A stretch of 32,980 nt of DNA, from NCBI GenBank assembly GCA_049366815.1, contig JBMNCO010000108.1:1-32980 (forward strand), in the 5' to 3' direction. Source of the stretch: CAYNYM01 sp049366815 (GTDB lineage: Bacteria; Desulfobacterota; DSM-4660; Desulfatiglandales; HGW-15). Within the stretch, counting starts at the first letter, position 1, and every line of letters begins with the position of its first letter. Both the position numbers and the translations under genes were made by a program. The notes under the pieces were generated by a model. The model made no database searches, was not told where the DNA came from, and worked only from the letters and a program-made list of their open reading frames with translations. Shown here in pieces: positions 1 to 7,379 of this stretch.

Positions 1-223
1 TGGTGGAGAATGCCCGGCACCATCGGGGGGAAAAGCACATTCCAGGCCCAAAAATCGACAGGACATGGGATGCGACGGGGGATGTAAGGGTCAACAGGAA
101 AGGATAGCGTTGAAGCCGCCAACAACATGCTGAAAAATTTCAAGTATCCGTAATTTTTTTAGGGCGATATCCGCCTCCCTTCATAAGGCTCCTTAAAAAA
201 AGGAGAGGATGCCCATAAAACAA

Positions 224-1444
224 TCACGAATAAATTCCTGGTGTTCCCGCTCTCTTTTTCTCTGGGGATGATTGCCGTCCAGGTTTTCCCAACCACTTCA
301 AGCGGCCTTGACGGTTAGCCGGTGGTAAAGCATAGTCAAAGGTGGATAAGCGACGTTTTTCGATATCCGAACCGATGATTCGATTAATGGCACGGACCAT
401 GTCCCTGTCCTCGGCCGTGATAAACGTGAATGCTTCACCCGTGTGAGTCGCCCTTCCGGTCCGCCCGATTCTGTGAATATAGGACTCGGGGGAGGAGGGG
501 GCATCGTAATTGATAACATGGGAGATGCGCGTGACGTCGATACCGCGGGCGGCGATATCGGTGGCCACCAGGATCTGGAAAGTCCCTTTGCGAAAACCGT
601 CCAGTGCGGCTTGCCGAAGTGTCTGAGAAAGGTCGCCCTGCAGCGAAGTCGCGCTGTACCCTGCGGCGACAAGCTTTTTACCCAGGCTCTTGGCACGATG
701 TTTCGTCCGGGTAAAGATCAGGACTGACTCGATATCAGTGACTCCCAGCAATCTTAAAAGCAGCTCCGTTTTCAAATGCTGGACTACCGGGAAAAGCGCA
801 TGGCTGACAGTCTCGGCCGGTGCGATGGTTCCGACCTGGACCGTGGCCGGAGCATGTAGAACATCTTCAGCAAGGCGACGGATTTCGGGAGAGAGGGTAG
901 CCGAGAAAAGAAGCGTCTGCCGATTCACAGGAAGATGTTCTGATATGCGTCGGACGTCCGGGAGAAATCCCATATTGAGCATCTCATCAGCCTCGTCTAT
1001 GACCAGCATCTCCAATGCGGTGAGATCGATGCTATGGCGCCCGATATGGTCAAGAAGCCTCCCTGGGCAGGCAACGACAATATCTGAATGCCTCAGTTTT
1101 TGAATTTGTGGGTTAATCGCCACGCCACCGTATACCGTGACACTTCTCAGACGCGTCTGGCGACCGAGGCTTTCTACGGCCTGATGGATTTGTTCTGCTA
1201 ACTCACGGGTGGGTGCCAATATCAACGCGCGGGGGCGTCCTTTTTTACCCCCCGCCAGTCGGTTGAGTATCGGCAGCACAAAGGCGGCCGTCTTACCGGT
1301 TCCGGTTTGCGCGACGCCTATCAAGTCGCGACGTTCAAGTACGTGCGGGATTGCCTGAGCCTGAATCGGGGTCGGGTTTTCATAACCAGCCTCCACAACT
1401 CCCGCGGCAACCCTGGGATGGAAATTAAATGCTTCGAAATTCAA
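224..1444 (-). CDS. DEAD-box ATP-dependent RNA helicase, RhlE-like
   Basis: ATP-dependent RNA unwinding enzyme of superfamily 2. All diagnostic motifs are visible in order: Q motif (GYENPTPIQ), motif I AQTGTGKT, Ia PTRELA, a variant Ib (CPGR), II DEAD, III SAT, and VI HRIGRTGR. The C-terminal tail after motif VI is short and basic, as in RhlE-type proteins. The longest reading frame starts at 1528, but the first 28 codons run through a strong terminator hairpin and are not family-like. A TTG at 1444 has AGAAGG upstream at good spacing and begins the conserved helicase core (LNFEAFNF), giving about 406 residues. Family is certain; the subfamily (RhlE versus DeaD/CsdA) is inferred from the short C-terminus. 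Expression is probably controlled by the leader terminator described separately. The 223 bases downstream contain no recognisable gene. Confidence 0.93.
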   Translation of the reverse strand: MNFEAFNFHPRVAAGVVEAGYENPTPIQAQAIPHVLERRDLIGVAQTGTGKTAAFVLPILNRLAGGKKGRPRALILAPTRELAEQIHQAVESLGRQTRLRSVTVYGGVAINPQIQKLRHSDIVVACPGRLLDHIGRHSIDLTALEMLVIDEADEMLNMGFLPDVRRISEHLPVNRQTLLFSATLSPEIRRLAEDVLHAPATVQVGTIAPAETVSHALFPVVQHLKTELLLRLLGVTDIESVLIFTRTKHRAKSLGKKLVAAGYSATSLQGDLSQTLRQAALDGFRKGTFQILVATDIAARGIDVTRISHVINYDAPSSPESYIHRIGRTGRATHTGEAFTFITAEDRDMVRAINRIIGSDIEKRRLSTFDYALPPANRQGRLKWLGKPGRQSSPEKKRAGTPGIYS

Positions 1445-1467
1445 TAAGTACCTTCTTTCTGTATTCC

Positions 1468-1499
1468 ATAAAAAAAGCCCCGGACTCATTCCGGGGCTT
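1468..1499 (-). terminator. Intrinsic terminator/attenuator in the helicase leader
   Basis: Minus-strand reading gives a perfect 10-bp stem AAGCCCCGGA / TCCGGGGCTT (arms 1490-1499 and 1475-1484) with a 5-nt loop, followed by a run of Ts. It ends only about 24 nt before the helicase TTG start, leaving room for a ribosome-binding site but not a promoter. The helicase mRNA must therefore read through it, or start almost leaderless. Attenuation is inferred; the terminator shape is seen directly. Confidence 0.85.
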
Positions 1500-1543
1500 A
1501 CGTGATTTTTAGTTACAACCAGGAACACTGTTAATTTAGGATA

Positions 1544-1572
1544 AGGCTACAAGCAGCCGGGGTTGCTGTCAA
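1544..1572 (-). promoter_or_regulatory. Candidate sigma70-type promoter for the helicase leader
   Basis: On the minus strand TTGACA (1572-1567) is followed after 17 bp by TAGCCT (1549-1544), a weak -10. A transcript starting just downstream would be about 70 nt long when it meets the terminator at 1499-1468. The -35 is perfect; the -10 is poor, so confidence is moderate. Confidence 0.45.
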
Positions 1573-1702
1573 GTCAATTGATCAGCCTCTTCACTAAAAT
1601 ATATTCTCATATTGTGTTCCTACCCCCAAAATGCCCATTTTCAAAAATTGCCGATTTCATGCAACAAGCCGGCCCATCCGCGTACTTATCAAAGGAAGAG
1701 CC

Positions 1703-1990
1703 TCACTCTTTTTCATTGAGCTTTTCCCGCAACAGCGGCGAACACCTGAAAGTCACAACCCTCCTGAAGCCCAGGGAAATCTCCTCTCTGGAAGCGCCGC
1801 TTCTTCCCATGTGCCCATTCCTTTCCATCACGCAAAACTTCCCGAATCCGCTGATGAGGACATCCTCTCCGGATTCCAGTCTTTTTGTGATCAGTTCCAG
1901 GGTGGCTGAAACGAGTTGTGAGGATCTATCCCTGGGAAAACCGCATTGATCTCGAACGCTTTCTGCGATAGCGGCCTTGGTGAGGCTCAT
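1703..1990 (-). CDS. HU/IHF-family DNA-bending protein (IHF-alpha-like), arm-tip proline missing
   Basis: Small nucleoid-associated protein of the HU/IHF family, about 95 residues from the ATG at 1990. The frame opens earlier at 2014, but MSLTKAAIAE matches the family N-terminus and AAAGGA lies 7 nt upstream of this ATG. The core signature is present: helix 1, L-I-S-G-F-G-K-F, and the R-R-V-V-T-F strand near the C-terminus. The beta-arm tip, normally R-N-P in HU/IHF, reads G-R-S-G-A-S here, so the proline that intercalates and kinks DNA is absent. It follows a 62-codon ORF by 24 nt and may be co-transcribed with it. Family assignment is firm; binding mode is unknown. A second, distinct HU/IHF-like gene lies at 22373. 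Confidence 0.88.
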   Translation of the reverse strand: MSLTKAAIAESVRDQCGFPRDRSSQLVSATLELITKRLESGEDVLISGFGKFCVMERNGHMGRSGASREEISLGFRRVVTFRCSPLLREKLNEKE

Positions 1991-2014
1991 GATTGTGTCC
2001 TTTCTCTCCCCCAT

Positions 2015-2203
2015 TTAAGAGATAGGGATGCAGCGGGTATGTATCGATTTTCCCCTTCCCGATTCCTTCCTTATCGCACATGGCCTTTTGCTGTCTGCAA
2101 ATTCATACTTCGGAGGAAACACACCACATCCTGACCAATTCAAATCGGGGCGTTTCATCTTTTCAATGACATTATCGGCATCAGAGAGCCCACTTTTTGA
2201 CAT
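2015..2203 (-). CDS. Hypothetical 62-aa protein upstream of the HU/IHF-like gene
   Basis: An ATG at 2203 is preceded by GGGGGA with 6-nt spacing, a convincing ribosome-binding site. The frame ends with TAA at 2015, 24 nt before the HU/IHF-like start, so the two could form an operon. The product is hydrophilic, with a K/R/S-rich C-terminus, two cysteines and no membrane segment. I do not recognise a family. Support is the start signal and the tight position only; base composition is similar to the surrounding AT-richer DNA. Confidence 0.35.
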   Translation of the reverse strand: MSKSGLSDADNVIEKMKRPDLNWSGCGVFPPKYEFADSKRPCAIRKESGRGKSIHTRCIPIS

Positions 2204-2322
2204 AATGAATCCCCCGCCCTCGTTTTTACCAGGGGAATTTCTTCCATTTCGGCTGATTATGAATCTTCTTTCGGAACGCAAAACTCCCGACAGGACAAAT
2301 CGCATCCTCTCAGGAGCAGGAT

Positions 2323-2577
2323 GTGCAAATTTTGGAATGTGTCCCCATTGGGATTCTCCCAGGCGGAAATTCGATGGTTGGAAGAAACAACTTTTTGAAT
2401 CTCAAACTATATCGAGACCAAATGTCAAGAAAAATAGTGGGAAAAGAATGCCTGGAGCTATATTTGCGGGATCAGTATAGGCGCACTCTGAGCGCTGATC
2501 AGGAATTGTCGTGTCGGATTTTCATAATTGTGTGTATAGATAACATTACGAAGGTGATAATATCGACATCCGGATAG
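2323..2577 (+). CDS. Hypothetical 84-aa protein, low confidence
   Basis: GTG start with AGGAG six bases upstream, divergent from the 62-codon ORF across a 119-bp gap. The product begins MQILECVPIG and has alternating charged and hydrophobic stretches ending in an Ile/Val-rich segment. I recognise no family. It could be a real small cytoplasmic protein or a chance frame in AT-rich intergenic DNA. No other gene is supported between 2204 and 2770; an overlapping 150-codon frame looks non-coding. Confidence 0.25.
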   Translation: MQILECVPIGILPGGNSMVGRNNFLNLKLYRDQMSRKIVGKECLELYLRDQYRRTLSADQELSCRIFIIVCIDNITKVIISTSG

Positions 2578-2770
2578 GCACCTGTTAAAAAACCTGAATC
2601 AATTCGAAATTGAAGGAATTAAAGGATGAAATCGAAAATACAAAACTGGTTATCGCCTTCCATCGCTTCTAAGCCGGCAGGAACGACAGCCGGTTCATGC
2701 CCCTGTAAGCTGTCCGAACAGGGCAAATATATATGACATAAAAGAGTACCTTTGAATACGAGGATTTTGA

Positions 2771-3418
2771 ATGAAACTGAAATTATCAGATCACGACCGC
2801 AGCCGCCTGGATGCACGCATCGCTGAGACGGAAAAGCGCACCCGAACCCAGATCGTTCTGACAATCATCCAGCGCAGTGACACGTACGCGGAACTGCCAT
2901 GGAAAGCTTTCGCGCTGGGCGCATCCGTCGCCGGATTGCTCCTTCTTTTGATGAATCGGTGGTTATACGGCTGGTATCCACATGTGACAGCGCTGATCAC
3001 GGTGGTGGGCATACTGGCATGTGGTTCCGTGTTGGCATTGCTGACCGTCATGATTCCGCGATTTGGGAGATGTTTTTTATCCGACCATCGCGCTGAAGTG
3101 GAAGTTCAGCAGTATGCAAGATCGCTGTTCTTGGAACGGGAGCTGTTTGCTACCCAAAGAAGGACAGGTATTCTGGTGCTGGTCAGTTTATTTGAGCGCC
3201 GCGTTGTTATTCTGCCGGACAAAGGACTGGATGAGCGTTTAAGAGAATACGATATTCAAGACATGATCGCGGCAATGACCCCGTCTCTGAAACGTAAACA
3301 AATCAGCCAGGCATTCCATGCCGGTTTGGACCAACTGTCCCACATCCTGACTCCCAGCGCGCCCGACGCCGGTTATGATGAACTATCCAACGAAATCATC
3401 GAGGAGGATGGCGTATGA
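2771..3418 (+). CDS. TPM-domain membrane protein (COG3762-like)
   Basis: 215 residues. An N-terminal stretch typical of TPM (formerly DUF477) domains, with R-T-R-T-Q-I-V-L-T, is followed by two membrane segments at about residues 46-62 and 72-94. After these the domain resumes (E-V-E-V-Q-Q-Y-A ... R-R-V-V-I-L-P-D-K-G-L). This split arrangement is that of the small membrane TPM proteins usually found beside a YgcG-like partner. The stop codon overlaps the next start in ATGA, so the pair is translationally coupled. The molecular role of the family is not settled; some TPM proteins are linked to phosphatase activity or photosystem repair. Family is confident, function unknown. Confidence 0.8.
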   Translation: MKLKLSDHDRSRLDARIAETEKRTRTQIVLTIIQRSDTYAELPWKAFALGASVAGLLLLLMNRWLYGWYPHVTALITVVGILACGSVLALLTVMIPRFGRCFLSDHRAEVEVQQYARSLFLERELFATQRRTGILVLVSLFERRVVILPDKGLDERLREYDIQDMIAAMTPSLKRKQISQAFHAGLDQLSHILTPSAPDAGYDELSNEIIEEDGV

Positions 3419-4362
3419 AGACCCGATCGATGTTCCTGTTACTCCCACTCATGCTGTTGATGGGCTCCATGCTTTTTGGGGCTGACATCCCCTATATGAC
3501 CGGACGGATCACGGACAACGCACAGATTCTATCTCCGGCGGTCAGCCGGTCACTGTCGGAAAGCCTGAAAGCGCATGAGGACCGCACCGGAAACCAGATC
3601 GCTGTTCTGACGATTCCCACCATCGATGGGGAGAGCATTGAAGATTACGCAGTCAAGGTTTTTTCATCATGGAAACTCGGCCAAAAGGACAAAGATAACG
3701 GCATCTTGATTGTAGTGGTCCCCAGCGATCGGCGGATGCGCATCGAAGTGGGTTACGGTCTTGAAGGGACACTCACCGACGGAATGGCGGGACAGATCGT
3801 TCGGACGGTTATGACCCCGAAATTCAAAAACGGAGACTATGATGGCGGCATTGCCGATGGCGCCAAATCAGTGATGGAAGTGCTTGAGGGCGGAGAACTC
3901 CCTGACACAGCCGTCGATACCGGTTCAACGAAAAAATCGAGATTCTTTGAAGTAAAGGGGCCGGAGCTTTCGATAAAGGAACGTATTCTCATGGGAGCCT
4001 TTATCTTTGGAATAATCGGATTATTTACTGCGATGGGGATAGCCATGCCGGGTTTCGGCTGGTTTCTTTACTTTTTTTTGATACCGTTCTGGGCAACCTT
4101 TCCGATCATCATTCTGGGATCCGATGGCGCGTTTTATTGTTTTATCGGCTACCTGATCGGCTTCCCGGTGACAAAACTTTTTTTACGAAGGACCGACTGG
4201 TATAAAAAGGCTCGTAAAGAGTTGCGCACCAAGGGGCGGGCTTCAATCGGCGGCTTGTCGGTCGGGTCCGGCCGCTCCGGCGGATCATGGTCCTCAGGAG
4301 GATCAGGTTTTTCGGGCGGGGGTGGATCTTCAGGTGGCGGCGGCGCGTCCGGTAGTTGGTAG
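3415..4362 (+). CDS. TPM-domain protein with signal peptide and Gly/Ser-rich tail (YgcG-like)
   Basis: 315 residues. A signal peptide spans about 1-22 (hydrophobic LLLPLMLLMG run). The TPM domain covers about 28-155, including the recognisable G-N-Q-I-A-V-L-T, L-G-Q-K-D-K-D-N-G-I-L and R-I-E-V-G-Y-G-L-E-G elements. Two or three membrane segments lie between about 190 and 255, and the C-terminal 35 residues are almost entirely Gly and Ser, ending in SGSW. This layout is the YgcG/COG1512 family. The TPM domain should face the periplasm. It overlaps the preceding TPM gene by 4 nt, indicating a two-gene operon. No terminator is obvious; an 88-bp repeat begins 33 bp after the stop. Confidence 0.88.
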   Translation: MKTRSMFLLLPLMLLMGSMLFGADIPYMTGRITDNAQILSPAVSRSLSESLKAHEDRTGNQIAVLTIPTIDGESIEDYAVKVFSSWKLGQKDKDNGILIVVVPSDRRMRIEVGYGLEGTLTDGMAGQIVRTVMTPKFKNGDYDGGIADGAKSVMEVLEGGELPDTAVDTGSTKKSRFFEVKGPELSIKERILMGAFIFGIIGLFTAMGIAMPGFGWFLYFFLIPFWATFPIIILGSDGAFYCFIGYLIGFPVTKLFLRRTDWYKKARKELRTKGRASIGGLSVGSGRSGGSWSSGGSGFSGGGGSSGGGGASGSW

Positions 4363-4395
4363 TGTGAAAATGATGTCTGTGAATATTGGAAATTT

Positions 4396-4483
4396 CATAA
4401 CACTTTAGGCTTTCGAAAATTCCCCCATCACAAAGGGGCCATGGCCCAAATTGCTGAACCCTTTCAAACAGCTAAACTCATAC
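4396..4483. repeat. Dispersed 88-bp repeat, copy A (uninterrupted)
   Basis: Starts CATAACACTTTAGGC and ends AAACTCATAC. It aligns without gaps to 27356-27399 joined to 27600-27643, with about 76 of 88 positions identical by eye. Copy A carries a single CATG in its middle (4440-4443), at the point where copy B is split by a 196-bp element, so copy A preserves the empty site. Imperfect inverted ends are visible around copy A (CTTTCGAAAATT and AAAATTCGAAAG). Confidence 0.85.
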
Positions 4484-4540
4484 AAAATTCGAAAGGGCCA
4501 AATTCATACGTTTCCGCAAGTTTATGGTTGCTGAGCCAAC

Positions 4541-4568
4541 AAAAAACCTACTGTAAAAACAGTAGGTT
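4541..4568 (-). terminator. Intrinsic terminator of tRNA-Leu
   Basis: Read on the minus strand, a perfect 10-bp stem AACCTACTGT / ACAGTAGGTT with a 4-nt loop is followed by six Ts. It lies 12 nt beyond the 3' end of the tRNA. Confidence 0.9.
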
Positions 4569-4580
4569 ATGTGAGATGTT

Positions 4581-4667
4581 TGGTGCCGAAGGCGAGATTT
4601 GAACTCGCACAGGCGTTCGCCTACTAGACCCTGAACCTAGCGCGTCTACCAATTCCGCCACTTCGGC
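4581..4667 (-). tRNA. tRNA-Leu, anticodon CAG
   Basis: 87 nt with encoded CCA. Acceptor stem GCCGAAG pairs with CTTCGGC. The D-arm segment GGCGGAATTGGTAGACGC is typical of leucine tRNAs, and the long variable arm makes it class II. The anticodon stem CTAGG/TCTAG encloses the loop TTCAGGG with CAG at positions 34-36. The T-arm contains GTTCAAATC. It is an isolated gene with its own promoter and terminator. No integrase or duplicated tRNA 3' end was seen nearby. Confidence 0.97.
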
Positions 4668-4700
4668 ACGGGAATTAGGTTGATATTTTTGAGTGAGGTT

Positions 4701-4727
4701 TTTATATTATCTCACATCCCATGTCAA
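4701..4727 (-). promoter_or_regulatory. tRNA-Leu promoter
   Basis: Minus strand: perfect -35 TTGACA (4727-4722), 15-bp spacer, TATAAA (4706-4701), about 33 bp upstream of the mature tRNA 5' end. The spacer is short, but both boxes are strong and the position is right. Confidence 0.7.
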
Positions 4728-4807
4728 TAGCATAATTTAATTGATCAGGGCCGAAACCCCATTTCGGTCCCAAGTTCTGTATACACGGAGATCCGCAACT
4801 TTCTGTC

Positions 4808-5758
4808 ATGAAGATTATTTACAGCCTTGATGAACTTCAACACCCGCTGGAAAACCCTGTCCTCACTATCGGGAACTTCGATGGTGTCCACAAGGGGCAC
4901 CTGGCCCTTTTTGATAAGGTAAAGGAAAGGGCCAGGGCCATTCACGGTCAATCGGCGGTGATGACCTTTGACCCCCACCCTATTAAAGTCATGAAACCAG
5001 GGAACGGGCCGCCCCTGATCACGACCACTCAAAGAAAGCTGAAACTCATCGCCGGGGCCGGTGTGGACGTTATCTTCTGCCTCCCCTTCACCCGGGAATT
5101 TGCCGAAATGTCTGCAGAGTCATTTATCCGGGACGTCCTGCTGGACAAGCTCGGATTGAAGGAAATTGTCGTGGGGTATGATTACAGTTTCGGCAAGCAG
5201 CGCGAGGGCAATATCGACCTCCTTAGAAAATTGGGGGAAACCCTTGGATACAAGGTCCATGAGGTCAAACCTGTATTGATCGACGAAACCCTCGTTTCGA
5301 GCACCTCCATTCGAAATTTGATCAGCGGGGGGGATATTGAAGCGGCCAAGACACTGCTGGGACGAGATTACCAGATATCCGGCACCGTGGTGAAGGGGCA
5401 GAACCGGGGGGGCAGGCTCTTGGGTTTTCCGACGGCCAATCTCATGCTTGAAGATGAATTAATCCCCAAGAGGGGGATCTATGCCGTGACGGTAGGTTTG
5501 GACGACAAGACCTTTTGGGGCGTCACCAACATCGGTTATAACCCCACCTTCGGCAACGAAACCCTCACCATCGAAACCCACATCCTGGATTTTTCCGGAG
5601 ATCTGGTTGGGAAGGCCATCAAAATCACCTTTCTCCACCGTTTAAGGGACGAAAAGACCTTCAACTCCGTTGAAGAACTTTCCGAGCAGATCGCACTGGA
5701 CATCCAGCATGCAAAAGACCTCTTAGGCATTGCTAAAACGGCACGACACGTCGGCTAA
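4808..5758 (+). CDS. ribF: Bifunctional riboflavin kinase / FAD synthetase
   Basis: 316 residues, normal length for RibF. It phosphorylates riboflavin to FMN and adenylates FMN to FAD in the cytoplasm. The N-terminal FAD synthetase domain has the nucleotidyltransferase motif G-N-F-D-G-V-H-K-G-H (about residues 22-31), then F-D-P-H-P and S-S-T-S-I-R. The C-terminal riboflavin kinase domain has G-R-L-L-G-F-P-T-A-N and R-G-I-Y-A-V. The ATG at 4808 begins the conserved N-terminus, but its Shine-Dalgarno is weak. The 3' end overlaps the following membrane gene by 29 nt. The two flavin-attachment subunits of the Rnf operon downstream need its product, though no shared transcript is shown. Confidence 0.96.
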   Translation: MKIIYSLDELQHPLENPVLTIGNFDGVHKGHLALFDKVKERARAIHGQSAVMTFDPHPIKVMKPGNGPPLITTTQRKLKLIAGAGVDVIFCLPFTREFAEMSAESFIRDVLLDKLGLKEIVVGYDYSFGKQREGNIDLLRKLGETLGYKVHEVKPVLIDETLVSSTSIRNLISGGDIEAAKTLLGRDYQISGTVVKGQNRGGRLLGFPTANLMLEDELIPKRGIYAVTVGLDDKTFWGVTNIGYNPTFGNETLTIETHILDFSGDLVGKAIKITFLHRLRDEKTFNSVEELSEQIALDIQHAKDLLGIAKTARHVG

Positions 5759-6758
5759 ACCTTTAGACTGGAAACTCTGGGCGGGGATTCCGATCAGTGC
5801 CCTCTTCCTGTACCTGGCCTTTCGAAAGGTCGATTTGGACAGGGTGTGGGAGGTCATCCTTTCCGCCCGCCTGCGCTTTGTCCTCCTGGTCACCCTTGCC
5901 ACGTTTTTTCAGTTCGTCATTCGGGCCTGGAGATGGGCACTCCTGCTGAGACCGATCAAAGACACGGGTTTTCTCAACCGCCTTGCTGCGGTCCTTGTGG
6001 GGTGTGCAGCCAACTTCCTCCTCCCCGCAAGGCTCGGCGAACTCGTCAGGGCGGGCACTCTGGCGAGAGCGGAAAAGTTGAGCGGCGGCGCCACATTCGG
6101 CACCATTGTCGTGGAAAGGCTTTTTGACGGCTTCACCCTGCTCCTGATTCTCCTCATCGGTCTCCTGGGGACCGGCTTCCCCGGTGAATGGCGGTCCATA
6201 TCCGGACACCTCAGGACCGCCGGTTACACGCTCTTTGTCGTCTATATCCTGATCAGTGTCTTTCTGTTCGGCTTCAAGTATAAAACCGGGGCCTTTCTCA
6301 GCCTTCTCGATCGCATCCTCTTTTTCTTTCCACCGCAAATTCGAACCAGGTTCATTGACATGATCAGAAATTTCAGCCTCGGCCTTGTGCTTCTCAAAAG
6401 TCCCGCCCAGTGGGGCCTGGCAATAGTCTATTCCATACTCCTATGGGTTTGTGGTCTGTATCAGGTCGAGTTCACCGAGATGTCCATCGGACAGAATCTC
6501 CCCTTCATTGCGACGTTCATTATCCTGTCCATGGCTGTTTTCGGGGTCATGATCCCTTCAGCTCCCGGCTTCATCGGGACCTTTCATCTCTCCGTCCAAT
6601 ACGGTTTTATCTTTTACGGCATCGGAAAAGAAGAGGCCCTTTCCGCGGCGGTCCTGTGGCATGCCGCCATGCTCTTTCCTACAGTCCTTTTTGGACTGTG
6701 CGCCTTTCTCTACCTTCAGTTTTCCCGTCTCAGGGTCTCTGAACCTTCCGCCCTGTGA
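5730..6758 (+). CDS. Flippase-like integral membrane protein (lysylphosphatidylglycerol synthase TM region, UPF0104)
   Basis: 342 residues with about eight hydrophobic segments. Recognisable family features are R-A-W-R-W near residue 65, the N-F-L-L-P-A-R-L-G-E-L-V-R motif near 95-107, and T-I-V-V-E-R-L-F-D-G. A late P-S-A-P-G-F-I-G-T-F segment is also typical. These belong to the LPG_synthase_TM / TIGR00374 group, membrane proteins proposed to act as lipid flippases. There is no C-terminal aminoacyltransferase domain, so it is not a full MprF. The start is a TTG at 5730 inside the end of ribF, implying translational coupling; its ribosome-binding site is weak. Substrate unknown. Confidence 0.85.
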   Translation: MLKRHDTSAKPLDWKLWAGIPISALFLYLAFRKVDLDRVWEVILSARLRFVLLVTLATFFQFVIRAWRWALLLRPIKDTGFLNRLAAVLVGCAANFLLPARLGELVRAGTLARAEKLSGGATFGTIVVERLFDGFTLLLILLIGLLGTGFPGEWRSISGHLRTAGYTLFVVYILISVFLFGFKYKTGAFLSLLDRILFFFPPQIRTRFIDMIRNFSLGLVLLKSPAQWGLAIVYSILLWVCGLYQVEFTEMSIGQNLPFIATFIILSMAVFGVMIPSAPGFIGTFHLSVQYGFIFYGIGKEEALSAAVLWHAAMLFPTVLFGLCAFLYLQFSRLRVSEPSAL

Positions 6759-7379
6759 AAAAAGGCGGAATTTACAGGCAGTCCGTAAGTCCCCCCAAAA
6801 AATCCATATCCGCGAAAGAAAACATTGGACATTTCGCGGGTAATCATTTATAAGCATTCCGTCAAGTGCAAAATTCCCCCTGAGGGATACCTGAACGGCC
6901 CGAGGTCCCGGCTGCTTGACCGGGGATAATTTCTTTCCTCATATCGGGACCTGATACACATTTTGGGCCTCGTACGTGTTTTCCCATGACTGATATAGAT
7001 CGATAATTCGGATATCTGAAGGATGTTGAAGGGAATTAACGCTTGGGTTTCTCACTTCGGGTCATCAATTAAATTTACAGAGACGCTTGAGAGCCCGGCG
7101 TATGATATTATGCCAAATATGATCTCACCCGCTTATCCATGATTGGAAAGGTGAAGATCCTATTCTGTTTCAGATTCAATCTTTACATTCCTTCACATCT
7201 TGAGTTGGCCCGATCGACTGATATCGCATGGATTACTCGGTTCCTGGATTGGCCGGCTCGCTTCTGTAAAAGAAGTCCTCACAGGCACTGAGTCGTTCCT
7301 TCTTCGGAAAGAAATTCCCCCGGCCGATCCAACGGGAAGCGTTTCTTTCATCCTCCATATTGAGTGAGCGGAAAACGTT
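6759..7379. other. 620-bp non-coding gap upstream of the rnf operon
   Basis: No credible gene; frames here lack start signals and family-like sequence. It must hold the rnf promoter, but I cannot fix one: TTGAGT at 7201 with TATCGC 16 bp later is only a weak candidate. Two structures are visible. One is a hairpin with CCGCGAAA / TTTCGCGG arms (about 6809-6838). The other is a pair of 8-bp inverted arms AGGTCCCG (6903-6910) and CGGGACCT (6945-6952). No known riboswitch motif was recognised. Confidence 0.5.

Noticed and set aside
187..206. Terminator after the helicase gene
   Set aside because: CTCCTT/AAGGAG arms have a short A/T loop and no following T-run on the minus strand, so the call is not supported.
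443..1103. Plus-strand frames opposite the helicase gene
   Set aside because: They overlap the well-supported helicase coding strand and show no family features.
4581..4667. tRNA-Leu as a phage or island attachment site
   Set aside because: No integrase and no duplicated 3' tRNA segment were found within the window.
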